Shown in pieces: positions 23,493 to 36,480 of a stretch of 64,000 bases of DNA. The stretch comes from Plasmopara viticola. Taxonomy: Eukaryota; Oomycota; Peronosporomycetes; Peronosporales; Peronosporaceae. The notes below the pieces were generated by a model that worked only from the letters and a program-made list of their open reading frames with translations, searched no databases and had not been told where the DNA came from. Location of the stretch: positions 1,984,001 to 2,048,000 of the forward strand of contig MBPM02000001.1 in assembly GCA_001695595.3 (NCBI GenBank), given 5' to 3'. Position numbers and translations under genes: made by a program. Position 1 is the stretch's first letter, and each line of letters begins with the position of its first letter.

Positions 23493-24638
23493 CTAGTTGC
23501 TTGCGACGATAGTTGCACCTTGATCAGTCACAGAAGAGAGGCACGTCCATTCATGATTGCTTTGCTGCTTCCACAAGGTAACTTCGTCATCACCAGCAGC
23601 AACACTAAGCACGGAGCCCGTGAGAGACCAGCTTATTCGGTACACTGGTGCGCGATAGGTATGCACAACGTGGGACTCCCAATCGCCGTCAGCTTCATCT
23701 TGAGTCCAAACACGCACCGTGTGATCATCCGACCCCGATGCAATCACATTGGCAGGGATACCCAAATTCGGCGCCCACGCCACATCGCGAACCCAGTCGT
23801 TGTGGCCGTACAAAGTCTTTGTGACTTCCCAATATGGACTACCACCTTCCTCTGATGCATAAACAAGCTGCCAAATAGTTACTTTGTCGTTACATGATCC
23901 AGTAACCACGCGCTGGATTGGTCCTTGCGCCCCTTGCGAACCCAACGAGTTGTACGGTGCCCAGCTCACAGATGTGCAGCCCATTCCCTCGTCGGAATTG
24001 CGAAAGCTCGACGTCACCAACCAACCTTCACGCATACGGGTAAGGAATGATACTTGTCCATCGGCTGATGCGCTAGCCAGACACAATCCGTACTCGTACG
24101 GTGCCCACGAAACGCTGAGCACAGCCAGCGAGTGGAAGTCATGGGAATGTTTGAGCCTCCATTCCGTCACGTTGGCAACATCTCCAGCTCCTTGCTGGAC
24201 GAGCTCTTCCCGGTATATGTATACTTTTCCATCCTGAGCAGCCATCACCAGCACTGCACCAAACTTCGGGTGCGCCCAAGCCGCGCGGTGGATGGGTGCT
24301 CCTGAGTCCTCGACCAAAGGCACCACATGCTGCAGTACGTGGAACTGCTGTTCCTGTTGTGTCCCTGATCCCTGCTTTTCTATTGTTTGGTCGTCTTTAT
24401 TTCCCCTCGATATGATCGCCTTTGATACATCGTATACGCGAAATGTCCGATCAGACGAGCACGTGACCAAACGCTTGCCATAGTAATCCAACTGAATGTC
24501 GTAAATCATGTCGTTGTGCTCAGTGTCGATACTCGCTGCAGGTGCCTGGCGACACATTACTTGTTGGTGTTGAGCGGGGTGAAATTGATCGTGCGGAGCG
24601 GCAAACTGCGCACTCACTGCCGCCGCCGAATCATACAT
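23493..24638 (-). CDS. SEC13: SEC13, COPII coat / nuclear pore WD40 protein
   Basis: Single exon, 381 residues. SEC13 pairs with SEC31 in the outer COPII cage for ER-to-Golgi vesicles and is also part of the Y-complex of the nuclear pore. Diagnostic stretches are DTEHNDMIYDIQLDYYGKR near the start, ATCSSDRT-like VTCSSDRTFRVYDV, SVSWAPYEYGL, SASADGQVSFL, GHNDWVRDVAWAP and SGSDDHTVRVW. The product is longer than the usual ~320 residues because of an inserted low-complexity segment (KQGSGTQQEQQFHVLQHV) between the first two blades and a longer N-terminus (MYDSAAAVSAQFAAPHDQ). The ATG at 24638 is the first in frame. It is divergent from the REV1-like gene, with 123 bp between start codons, so the two probably share a promoter region. 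Confidence 0.95.
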   Translation of the reverse strand: MYDSAAAVSAQFAAPHDQFHPAQHQQVMCRQAPAASIDTEHNDMIYDIQLDYYGKRLVTCSSDRTFRVYDVSKAIISRGNKDDQTIEKQGSGTQQEQQFHVLQHVVPLVEDSGAPIHRAAWAHPKFGAVLVMAAQDGKVYIYREELVQQGAGDVANVTEWRLKHSHDFHSLAVLSVSWAPYEYGLCLASASADGQVSFLTRMREGWLVTSSFRNSDEGMGCTSVSWAPYNSLGSQGAQGPIQRVVTGSCNDKVTIWQLVYASEEGGSPYWEVTKTLYGHNDWVRDVAWAPNLGIPANVIASGSDDHTVRVWTQDEADGDWESHVVHTYRAPVYRISWSLTGSVLSVAAGDDEVTLWKQQSNHEWTCLSSVTDQGATIVASN

Positions 24639-24761
24639 AATGTAAGCGAACTAGATGACGAGACTCTTTTTTCATACTACAGACTATTTTTTATACTACT
24701 TTGATTCGTCTGACCAAATTTGAATCCTTTAAAGAGTGTCTATAGTGCCAAAACGCGACAC
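24639..24761. promoter_or_regulatory. bidirectional promoter region SEC13 / REV1-like gene
   Basis: Only 123 bp separate the start codons of two divergent genes, so both promoters and 5' leaders must lie here or inside the genes. The sequence is AT-rich with runs of T. I could not assign a specific initiator or factor site with confidence. Confidence 0.4.
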
Positions 24762-25728
24762 ATGTTTGCAGTGAATGGGCCGAGCGGACCGACGTCGCGC
24801 ATTGAGCGTCGATGTAAAAGCGATCGACAGCAAGAGGAAGAAGAGGAAACCAAGAGACGCTGGACCGAGAGGAAGCGAAAAGACTTTTTTCTTGACAAAC
24901 ATAAGCAAGCTGATAGTTTTAAGAAAGGTGAGTATGGAGTAGATATGAGTCTAAACTGCATCGTCACTGTGCACCTTGTGCAGCAGCTAAAGCGGAAGTG
25001 AAAAAGATCGCAGCAGGGCCAGATATTTTTAAGGTTTGTCCGTGTGCTTAAAAGTAATTATAGCTCCACTTGACTTGCCTAGTGGGTTGTTTAGGGATGC
25101 CACATCGTGTTCAATGGACGCACCGGCAATGTATCTGCGTACGCATTTTTGATAAGAAAAGTGACGTGAGCTGGTGGCTTTACAGTTTCATCTTGATAGA
25201 TATTACTTGGCGAAATTAGTGCACGAGTACGGGGGTAACGTGGTGTCGTATGTGATTTTTTCGATTATTTTTGCAACACTCTACATGGTTTGACAGTGCA
25301 GTAATTTATTCTTTAGTTCAACACTGACCCCCACTCGCGTAACGCACATGGTAGGCTTAAACCTAAACGGGTCCAAGGCAAATAAAGTACTAACGGTAAT
25401 GTTTAGTTCGGACAAAGTCGGCAATGATTTTATAGTCTAATGAACACTTTTTGATCCAGAGTACCAGTAAGGTCAAGTTTGTACGTCCAGGTACACTGAT
25501 GTCTCAGTCATTTTTGTTTGCATCAAGTTGACGTGGTTGATTTGTGGCTTAGAATGGATCCTTCAATCCGTCAAGCGCGAGAAGCGGCAATCCGAATCCG
25601 CATTTCTCGTTTACAAGAATCCTCACGCTACAACCTCGCTCCGTGCTGCGTTCCAAAAGCAACTTCAATCTGACTTTGCAGCAAATTGCATGACCTCAAA
25701 AGAAAACGAACAAACAAGACAAAACTGA
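24762..25728 (+). CDS. REV1-like BRCT-domain protein, seven exons, no polymerase domain
   Basis: REV1 is a Y-family translesion polymerase whose N-terminal BRCT domain binds PCNA. Here seven exons (24762-24927, 24984-25033, 25095-25130, 25186-25247, 25317-25395, 25460-25490, 25553-25728) join through six GT-AG introns with all phases matching, giving exactly 600 nt (199 residues). The product has a basic/acidic N-terminus (QQEEEEETKRRWTERKRKD), then IFKGCHIVFNGRTG, a helix ending LVHEYGG, VTHMVGLNLNGSKANKVL, and KVKFVRPEWILQSV. This is the typical order of the REV1 BRCT fold, ending in the Trp-containing helix. After about 60 more residues it stops. The UmuC-like polymerase core expected next is missing, and RAB1 begins 250 bp on. 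It is either a truncated duplicate with an intact frame or a stand-alone BRCT protein. Other BRCT families are possible but less fitting. Confidence 0.7.
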
Positions 25729-25975
25729 CGTTGTCGAATAGAAAGAATATACCATGTATTAGGTCACAACTAACCAACGTCGCTTTGTTGTCGCTTCTTC
25801 AAGACTTCCAATCGCCACTGAGTCTTCAAACAGCGACCAGCCTATTTACCCGTGTCGCAAACTTGGAATTTCCTGTTCTAAGACCCCGTGGATGCCACGT
25901 CTTACGCAACTCTCCGCAACACACCAAAATATAATTGCAGAAAAGTAACGCAAATAATGGCTAAAGCGACGTTCC

Positions 25976-26881
<906 letters not shown>

Positions 26882-27772
26882 CTTGGCCACGTGAACAAAA
26901 AGCGAAAGAGAAGATGCTTATCCTGTGGCATAGCAAAGCAATTTCATCAGTCTACAGGTTTCCTCGAGAGCCTACGCGCTCTATCCTTCCTCCCTGCTCT
27001 CTACGGCTCTTAAGTTTTATAGAAAGATAAAGAGCCCGACCACTTCATCCGGTTACGTGGGCTTAGTAAGCACAGAAAATTGGGCGAGGATGAAGCAAGG
27101 GGGATTGTATATCCTCAACAGGCAATCATACTTCATTATATACGTACACAATAGAGATGAAGGCCACTTGCACGTTCTGAGCGTCTTGGGTTGTGCGTTC
27201 CGGAGTTTCTGTGAGAGAGAGAAGGAGCCGCCGTTTTTGCCACGAGGTTTTTTTTAGCAAAAAATAGGTTTTGAGAGAGTTATCACCAATCATAAATATC
27301 ATCGTGGCTGAAAGAACCTTGATGTGGAATACATAGGCAACATGCCAGTCAAGCCCCATCATTCGAAGCCACTTCGTCCTCGACAACTTTCCGGCCGTAC
27401 CCCAGTATTTAACCACAACCCATTGTCTATAACACCAAGTGTAAATGCAGCTGTCCTCACTTTACGCGGTCACCGTGACTAAAATTAATTCTTGGGCTTA
27501 AGTCTAAATGTGGGCTCACTGCTGTTAACGAATGCATCTCAAGGCCAATAGTGTAAGGTTTCGTGCCTGCCTTGAAAACGGTGCTAAACTTTTCAGAAGA
27601 ATTTTCGCCTCGGCTATTTTTCGTGTAACATATCGTCAACATAACCAATATTGTCGGTATCAGTGCTTCTTGTGTCTATCTAAATAAATAAATTTCAATC
27701 GCGATGCCCCATTTGATTGGCTTAAATACGAATAATGAGAACGTCCCTCGCTCGCAGAATGCAATTGGAAAC
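26882..27772. other. intergenic, no gene recognised
   Basis: About 890 bp between the RAB1 start and the Crinkler relic. Open frames at 27057-27257 (+) and 27126-27416 (-) overlap each other antisense and show no family features. The part next to 26882 should hold the RAB1 promoter. Confidence 0.5.
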
Positions 27773-29082
27773 ATGGTGACGCTGGTGTGCGCGCTCGTCG
27801 GTATAAAGAAAGTACCTTCCCTATGGACATCGAGGCGCGTCAGCTGGTCAATCACTTAAAGGAAGCGATACAGAAGAAAAACCGAACAAGATGACGTGTG
27901 ATGCAGATGAGCTGCAGCTGTTTCTCGCCAGGAACGACGACAACACGTAGTTGGATCGAGATGGCGCGGAAGCTTTGACGTTCGATGGATATGGACACCT
28001 GGACGGCTTTATGCACATGGATCCGTTGTTGTGAATCAAGAGTGTGAAGTACTTTGGAGAGAGATTCGAATCAAACGAAGGGGAATTCCACGTGTTGGTG
28101 GTTGTTCCGGAAGGTGCAGCGCGCGACATCACTGCAGCCGCCGGTGAGAAATTGGTGACAGCGAAAGTAGAATAGAGGTTGACAAGGTGCACGAGAACGT
28201 TTTGCAGATCAATCGCAAGCAATACGTCCATTTGGAGATGAGCTCAAACAAGGGAATCGCGCTTCTGCAAGACCTGATATTTGATTGAAGCCTTTTGGCA
28301 CGGTTCCATATACTGCATGAAACCCAGCTCCGGCTCAAGAATTCAAGTGGGAAAGCGTTTGCGATGGACGTGGTCAAAACATTGCGCTCACCGAGGAGCA
28401 GCAACGAGAGCGATCCCGCGAGTACGTAGAATACAACATTGGCGATGTGCTAGCGGAGTGAAGCTATGCGTGCTCGGCGTGGAAAAAGGCAAGAACATTC
28501 TCAGCGTTGCAGTACCTGGTCACGATTTTAATCATGTTGGACGGACGGATACCCTTGTAATGAAAGCTCTCGCAAAGCAAATTCCGCATCATGTAAAGTT
28601 GTTGCCTGAAGTGAAGATGCTGATCGGAGTGAAAGTGGTGAAAGCAGATACAGGCTTCCAGGCTTTGTCGGAACTGATCGCACTGGATTTACTTGTCGAT
28701 GACTCAGTGATGGCACTGCTAACCAACTCGACTGATCGTTGGCAGTTCTTCTGGGTTTCCGAGAGGGACAACAATCATGTCATCATCCAGACAATGACCG
28801 TAACCGAATCAGGCGCAGCTTTTGTCGTGATCAGGACGCTACTTGCGCAGTCACCAACTGACGATGCAGATATCACTCTTCCATGCTTAAAAAACCATGA
28901 AGCGACGCAAGCTGGCGAAGATGTTGCCGACAATCAGCGAAGGGGGTAAAAGCAGCGGCATACGCGCCGCTATCGAACGATACTATGATATCGCAAGCGT
29001 GCTGGGTCCTGACATTGACATGGCGCGTGCTGCGGCTAACCAAATTGCTCGAACTATTCCAGTTTTCTGTTATCACACTTGA
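27773..29082 (+). pseudogene. Crinkler (CRN) effector pseudogene
   Basis: Crinkler proteins are oomycete effectors translocated into plant cells, defined by an N-terminal LFLAK-type domain; many act in the host nucleus. This copy starts at ATG 27773 and shows the ubiquitin-like N-terminal region, with the translocation motif in the form LQLFLAR at 27912-27932. It is followed by the region around FHVLVVVPEGAA that normally closes the N-terminal module. A C-terminal effector region continues to about 29080. The gene is dead: there is a frame change near 27812 and another before the LFLAR motif. Stops lie at 27948, 28032 and 28173, and there are further frame changes around 28175, 28280-28470 and 28900. 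The longest surviving frame, 28281-28949, covers most of the C-terminal region. No working product is possible from this sequence. The family assignment is firm because of the motif order; the C-terminal class was not determined. Confidence 0.85.
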
Positions 29083-32000
29083 AGTTTGACACCATCAATA
29101 ATTATATGTATTTCTATTTCTTGTCCGGAGTCTATTTAATTGTCCGGTAAAATTGCGTGTATTGGGTCTAGTGGAGGGACGTACCTCTGCTCAGCACACG
29201 ATTGATGGACCTTGCAGAGGGCAGAGCACACGGCGGCCATCGGGAAGGTGCAGTTCTTCAAAGGACGCAACATCACTGCTGGTTTGCAAAAAAATTGTGC
29301 GCTGCACGTGATAAGACACACGATTCAAGTTTCTTGTGCAATTGGTGCCCGAACAATGATCCGGTCGATGAAGCAAAGTGGGGTGGTGCGTTTAATAGAG
29401 TCTGTGGGCATAAAGAAGTGGTCATGGATGAGTTACGGGCGTTCTATCCTCAAGAAGTCCTGACTTTAAAGGTCTGTAGTAAGCTTTTTTCAGCACCTCG
29501 AAACCAAGGATTTGAATGATGTTTAGAGTATTTGCGATATGCTTGTATGACACAACGAACAAGTATGACGCTCTAGGACGCCGAGTCTTTATCTTTATTG
29601 CGTCATGTGGACGTGTTACATGGTCTAAAAAGAATCAACTGCTGCCGCTATCGCTCGCAAGAGTCCAGTGTCTCGTTCCAGCTCTTCGCAGTTGGACGAA
29701 GGCAAATGGCGGCCACATTGAACTCAGCGCAGTTCTCGGCGCGATCCAGCTCTGTTGTCAGCTCGGTTAAGGAGAAGCGTTTGTTGGACGCCAAGCTGTC
29801 TCTAACGGATTGCGCTTGTGGCACCAAATTGCAAAGGGACGCGTCAATGTGTACTTTTCTTTGTGGGACGTGCAAAAGCAGCAAAAGGAAGTAATCAGCC
29901 ACTCTTATACTTGTTACTTCTTTTCTCTATATCTTCAGCTACTGCTGAGAAGTGTACACTATTTACTGTTCAAGAGGCAACAGCACTGTAAAAATGAATT
30001 TATTAAAAAAAAATGTCCATTATCGAAAGAAAATTTGAGCATATTCACGACACAAATTAAAAATAGGAATTGCTACTTTTTTAAACCCACTATCAGTATC
30101 TAGAACCTTATCAGCTGGGATCAATGTATTGTTCAACAACTAACCGACAACGCGAATGTAAATCGACGCCTACTGGAATATACGCTTGTTCAATCGTCAC
30201 TAGTCCTGCTCGTTGATTGAAATGACCATCAAGGGTGTGAACACTTCAGCACATTGCTTCCACTAGGTAGCTTCGATAATGTGATTGACTCCAATTGTTC
30301 AATGGTCTTGTGTTCAATCTTGCTTGATGCAATGAGTGAGATAACAAGCATAGGCTCTGGCGTTTCTATAAGCTCATCCAAAACGGCAGGATCGGAGTCA
30401 ATCTCGTCAAGGTTAATAATATACATATTACCCTATATAATGGAATCTTGATAAATCATACTTGCATATCATGCGCGTAGATCTTCTCCCACCTCCTGTG
30501 AATACTTAGCAAGATCGATATGATACTCGCGATCGTTCAAGTCTAGCCATATCCGCCATCAGCTTGTCAATCGTGTATTTAATCGCTTGACACGTGATGA
30601 ATCCATTGTCTCGCCACACCGTCGGTAACACCTAAAGCGGATGCCGTGCTTTTAAGAGATGTCTTAAAATGCCCTAGACTATCCAATCAAAAACAAATTA
30701 AATGCAGCGATATGGCAGTTCATACTAGAGATCTCATCCGATTGCGCAGATCAATGTAAAATGAATCCCACAAATTGCTTCTCGATTCATTCCTCTGAGC
30801 ACCTCGTTGATGTTCTTTCGTTGACATGCAATACCACGCACGACGAAGTGACGTAAACTGTCAACCCGCTCTACAAAGATAGCGCAGCCATGCTGGAGAT
30901 CCAAATTTGATCATCAAAATTGTTGATCGCTGCTCCTCAAATCATTTTTGCAAATGGGCCGTAGGCGTAGGACTATGCTGTGGTGTCGGGGCTCTGCTCG
31001 CAGAGCCCTAGAGCAAAGACTCTGCTCGTAATAATCGAGGGCCATGATGCACTTTAGCTGTAATGACGTTCAGCTTCTCAGGCCCATAGCAGTCAGCATA
31101 TCTTCCTATCAGGGTGAACAGCGCGTCCAACAGATGAAAGATGGTAATCAGTTCGGAACATTCTCAAGTATCCAAGCTTACGAATATTCCACCCGCGGGA
31201 TCGGGTTTGATTAATAGTTTTGCCGGGTATGACGGGTATACAAAGCACCGTGCACATACGATGCGTGCGGGAAGATACATAACCTTCCGGTGAGCAATTG
31301 CGTACTATAGAGGGGATCGACGAGTGCAGAAATTAATCGGCTAATGGATAAAGTCACTAATACAGGTTTTTTTCCCACTTACATTGTTTTGCTCATACTT
31401 CTCCATATTATTCAGATGTAGTTGAGCAATTTAGCAAGACATTATGCTCAACTTTATGTATACGTTAGTTGCCAAGCAAAACACCATTTGTGCAGCAGGT
31501 AAAATCATAATTATCAAGACTCTTTTTGGCTAAAAGTCAACTCTCAGCGCAAAATCTCGACTGTATATAGCAAATTGTACGACAAATATTGCTGACGAAT
31601 TTTATAATCATTAATTTCTGGCGCGGAGTGTAGAATATGTACTAAATTCGGTACTCTAAATTACCTTTGCTCTGCGTACGATTCCTGTCCGGGCAAGTGT
31701 ACTCTCGCGATGTGAAAGGGAATACCAAAAATATCGTATCTTTATGTAGGCAGACTTGATGTATTCATCAAAATTTTTGGGAGTGGTTACCAAATTTTCT
31801 AGCAGCGATTTCTACCGAAGACGCTAAGATATGCACTCTTAGTGTGGTCAACATATTTTTTTAGAAAGATACGCGATCCCACCATTGCGGAAGCCAAAAT
31901 GTTGCAAGCGAGATAGTAGGTTTGTAAGAAGTTGTGTCACAAATGGGTAGCTGAAAGTAGCAAAGCATTACAAGTAAACAACATACTTTCGCAAGGCGCA

Positions 32001-33329
32001 TTATTTAACGTTAGTTTGCTATAAGGAATTGGAAAAGCGACAAAAATCGCTCATTGTGTTGCTATGGCTGACAGAAAGATCCCGGAATCAAAATCAATAG
32101 GCAGCTCGAGCGGTTGCTGCATCCGAGCAAGTGCGTTTTAATTAGTGGAGGTACATTTAAAGAATTAAAGTTCCTTGAACCACAAAGAGCTGAAACACGA
32201 CGGATCGCTCAGCTTGGTTAAACTGCCGAATATACTTAATAGTAGTGGCTGGAAAATCTTGAAGAATATTGTTAGTGCTTTTTGACAAAGATGTCGTGAA
32301 GTAGCCTTCTAAGCAGGGTTCATCGCACCTTAGCTCAGCAATCCTGGGTGAATTCCAAGGGTTTTGTATGTAACATGTAAAAGAGTCTTCAGATGTGGTT
32401 CACAGACACACCGCCAACACTACTATTAGATAGAGAAGTAGGTCTCGAGCCTCGCATAAAGTACTGTTATGGCCACATTCACAAGATCGATGTAAGTCAT
32501 TCTTTGCCTTTAAATCCAAAGAAGAATGACATGATACGGGAGCTGAAATCCTCGCACTCGTCACTGACTTTCTAGACTCAAAATTGTAAACGCAATTGGC
32601 AGCGGTAGCAAGCTGAAAAATGCATTTCAAGGAAAGGCGCATTGCTCGACAACGCGTTCGGTTGCGCTTTGTTTAGAGCACTACACCTGTCAGCTGTTTA
32701 CAATTTACTCCAAGCGAGAAAAAGTGCAATACCCCACACGAGGGTTATTGTCCCTAGCAAAATATTCTGTGCTACTACAATGGCTAATAAATACCCGGTA
32801 ATATTAATCTCTTTTATCACACAGTGGCTTTGACCTTCACAAAAAAAAATTTCCAGAGAAACTTTGAGAACTATTCGTCGATAGTCGCTTTAATGATGAC
32901 CAGTCAAATATAGAAGCCCATTCAAGCCACTTAGGCAAAAATTCGAGATCATATATACTCCACAGTTCGACATTTTTTTCTTTGTGGCAGAAAAGATTTT
33001 GTTATTGGCAGCTTCGTAAGCAGTCATGGAATTTGATTTGACCCTTGGGCTCTCTTCTTCTAACATTTTTAAAGTAATTCAGCCTTACCATCAGTTTAAT
33101 GCTGACTATGCGGGTCTGCAAAGTAATTAATAGATAAAGTAAATAATCATGAAAAGCTACAATCAGTTAATTTTAAAGATATTTTAAAAGAAAAATGACA
33201 TTGAGAATTTAAGCAAATTGAACTTTAGCCTTATGTAGAAAGAAAAGTAAAACAATTTAAATTAAGCAAATCGATGAATTTATATGTATAAATATCCTAT
33301 GCCTTACTTAAGGGACGCATCTTTAAAAA
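29083..33329. other. gene-poor stretch
   Basis: About 4.2 kb without a supportable gene. Coding-like traces exist: a Cys-containing plus-strand frame ending near 29894; a 65-codon minus-strand frame at 30229-30426 containing IINLDEIDSDPAVLDELIE; and a minus-strand segment around 30730-30910 reading QHGCAIFVERVDSLRHFVV with frame breaks on both sides. None could be assigned to a family. The 31300-33300 part is AT-rich and looks empty. Confidence 0.4.
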
Positions 33330-34400
33330 GCTTTCAGCAAGCACCGCTTTAACGGATTTTGGACAAGCCAAAGACGCTTAGCGTTACTCTTGATGCTTCC
33401 TACTATGCCATAGGGTGTGCGTTACGCGCAACTCGATGAGATTGGTAATAAGCAAGTAATATCCCTTTAGTCCAGGCAGCTTAAATTTGCTGAAAAAGGC
33501 CATCCGAGTCATTACAGAGAAACATTTGCCATAAAATAAGCACTGGTAGTACTGTGAGTATATTGAAAAATCTGAAATCCATTGCAGTCTTTTCAAAACC
33601 TCTCATCCTTGCGAACGGTGAAAAATACGCATCCCTTGTCCCATAAAATAACGGAGTGATCGTCATTATCAACTTGTGAAGCATTTGTATTGGGTAAAAA
33701 GCTATTGAGCTCAACGTTCTTGTCCACGCTTTTATACGCAAGTCATCCTGTGAGCTCGCCAATATCAGCGGGGACGAAAGCTATATCGGTAACCAAATTT
33801 GTAAGGCATATATAATGGATGCCACTCCTGAAGCCTCGAAGCCAACTTTATCGCAAAGAAGATGGTAAAGTCATAAAAGTAGTTCTCGAATACTATCGCA
33901 ACTGTCAAATGGCCATACTGTCTGGTTTACATAAGAATGGACCTGGCAGATTCAGCCAAAGTCGTTGCTTTGAGATACGGCCACCTAGAGTATGATACAC
34001 TTTAAGACGCACAAACTTCTTCAATAAGTAATATTCGGGCTTTAAACGAGATTTTTTTTTATTTTCACTGGGTCTCATCGGTTCAGAATGATGCATGAAT
34101 TACGACTTTGTCTTCGGCTTACTTATACTCATACCAAGCGACATTCTTCTTCTTTTTTAGCAAAATGATGCATTTAGTACTGCTCTAGCCAGTTCGACTG
34201 GGGAAGAGGCAGTAAGGTTGTCATTACTCTAGTAAATAAACTCTTCGAATAACCAACCCAACGGCCTCGGATCGGAACCCGCGGTATACCGCTGCCTTTT
34301 GGTTAGCGTTGCTCAAGTACTATACACCCGCTTGCTGATATTTTAGCAGAATCCACCAGCGGATAATCAGACGGAAATGGTCAGCGCAATATGTGTGCCA
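33330..34400 (+). mobile_element. Ty3/gypsy retrotransposon relic 1 (RT/RNase H to integrase)
   Basis: Decayed pol sequence in several frames with many stops. Near 33370-33415 is the RNase H start (KTLSVTLDASYYAIGCAL), then QLDEIGNKQVISL and SRQLKFAEKGHPSHYREIFA. SLRTVKNTHPLSHKI follows near 33600, matching the usual HASLRT-type block. Integrase core pieces are MNYDFVFGL near 34095, SKMMHLV near 34160 and DRNPRYTAAFWLALLKY near 34265, ahead of a QTE motif matching the usual DGQTER. Order and spacing are those of a gypsy polyprotein. No LTRs were recognised. Confidence 0.75.
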
Positions 34401-36480
34401 AAACACAACATTTGTGGACCATTAAGCTTTAATACAATTAATTTTACGTCCTCCTCAATATACAAGTTATGACACCATAGAGCTCAGCCAATATACGGGC
34501 GTTGCCTAATTAGTTGGGCGAGAGCCTCTGAAAACGTTTCTTATTTAAATGTTCAAATTTAAATTGGTCTTCTTTATGTAACAGTTTTCTGTTTTCTTGC
34601 GAAAAGAAGGCTGATTTTAACTAGCAGGACGAGGTATGCGGTTGCATCCGCCTTAGATAAACAAGAGAGTCTCTAGAATTATCGCAAAAAAAACTTGTTC
34701 AATCTGCATTCAGCATAGAATGCTGTACTGTAGGATGAAAAGAGCTTACATTAGAAAGGGCCCGTTCAATAATTTACAGCAAAAAGAATTTGTTTATCCG
34801 AACCTGCCACATTTTTTGGGAAGCATGGGTCGGCGTGCATCATCTACCTTTTTGTGGGGTGTCTTGGGAAGTTTTTTATTCTTAAAGCCATAAGTCTTGT
34901 CTGAGCCTTAAGGTGGCATTAGCACAATTAATAGCGTTTGCTCAAACGTGTTAGTAAGGTGAATACGGGTCTCCATACGATGGCTTATAGCGACCGTAGC
35001 TTTTTTCGTGATAACTTTGGTGCTGAGGAGCCGCATATCCATATGGCGGGTCACTTTAAGCGATTTTCTAGCTCTAGATCTCACTACAAAGAAAAACGAC
35101 TTGCCGGCGCAGTTCGGACACCTCGTGCTGCGACACGGGATAGCTGATCCGGCTATAAATCTCATAAGCTACGCTATCAATGAAGTCTATCTCTCTCGGC
35201 GGCCCAGATTTGCTATGAAGAAACCACGGCCTGATCGACAAGGCCGGTGCTAAGAGTACATTCGAACACAGACTCCCGGTCGCATTCGAGTTCCTGCTTC
35301 TCATGAAGAAGAGCAAAGTCCAAAGCTAGAGCAGCCACAACTTCCACACGTTACACTAGCGGCTGTCTTAAATGGAATGCGTTTTAAATAAAGAACACCT
35401 TCACGGGAGCCAGGAGATTTTTGTTTGACAAATGCCATTGGAACTAAAGATCAGAAGGAAGAGAGTAAGACAAAGGTGACAACCTTGGAAGACTTTCCTG
35501 GGATAGTTCAGTTGTCAAAATTTTGTTGTCCGGCAAGCGAGAGACAATCTGACTCGCCCATCGTGCACCAGCGCAAGTTGCCGTCATCTTCTCAGTCTCT
35601 AAGTAAAGAGCCTAATGGAAAAGAAAAATACCTCTCGTTCAAGACTTCCCGACTGGTGCAGGCCACGGTACGGACTAGTGTGCTCATCTGCTTTGTGTGC
35701 CTTAGAAGACTTTCGGAGGCTAGTCTTTGCGTAGTATCATTCGCTAGCACAAACGCTCTTTTCGGAGTATAGAGCGTTCGTGTTAGCACATTCAGCTACG
35801 CATGTGATTGTTAACCTCATCAAAATCATCCAAAGGGTTTCTTTGATTTTACCAAGGCTGACGAAAAGTCTATAATTAAGTCTAACATTTTTCAAGGCTT
35901 ACCTCCGGGTGATAAAACTGTTTTTACAGTATTGGCACTAACCTGAGGGGATTTCGTAGATCGTGCGGGTGGAGTGACAGGCTAGTGCTTTCCGGAGCTC
36001 TATGACATACCTCGTCATATGCATCGCCTGTAGGTGCAGATGGCTTTAGACTACCGGCGAGATAAAATGATAAGCGCAACGCAGAGGAGTGAGAGATTTT
36101 TTCAGAATTTTCTCTTGTCTGACCATATTTTTGGTGTGCGAAGGTTTTAAGGCTCGACACCCAAGGCATAAGTTAATCCCTTGTTGCTGACGCAGCGTTA
36201 GGCACAAAGATGCCATCTAAACCATATATTACAGACTACGCGCAACATGATGAGGACGAATATGAGCGAGCTATCTCGGCCTAGTCCTGAAGAGAAGAAA
36301 TTCCCAACGAAACCACTCCGTCCAAGACAAAGGACTTCTTGCCATAAAATGATTACTAATTAAGCTCAGAGTTTATCGTCCGGGCTCTATACCATTGCGG
36401 TTGATTCAGATGACGCATCCTCGTAAATGGTAATAAATACGCCCTTCTTGTTTTGACAGCTAACACGATGGTCATAATTT
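34401..36480. other. probable retroelement-derived debris
   Basis: Fragments of open frame (34938-35253, 35425-35772) without recognisable domains lie between two gypsy relics; I infer they derive from retroelements. A hairpin-forming inverted repeat at 35743-35787 is listed separately. Confidence 0.35.
35743..35787. repeat. imperfect inverted repeat (hairpin)
   Basis: Arms GCTAGCACAAACGCTC (35743-35758) and GAGCGTTCGTGTTAGC (35772-35787) pair at 14 of 16 positions around a 13-nt loop. No T-run follows, so it is not a typical terminator. It may be a palindromic remnant of a mobile element. Confidence 0.5.

Noticed and set aside
23406..24237. Plus-strand frames opposite SEC13
   Set aside because: Antisense shadows of the SEC13 coding sequence.
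28873..29376. Minus-strand frames around the end of the Crinkler relic
   Set aside because: Antisense to the relic or without recognisable content.
30229..30426. Weak resemblance of IINLDEIDSDPAVLDELIE to the N-terminal region of MCM helicase subunits
   Set aside because: The match is limited to a few acidic and Leu positions, and no AAA+ motifs follow in any frame.
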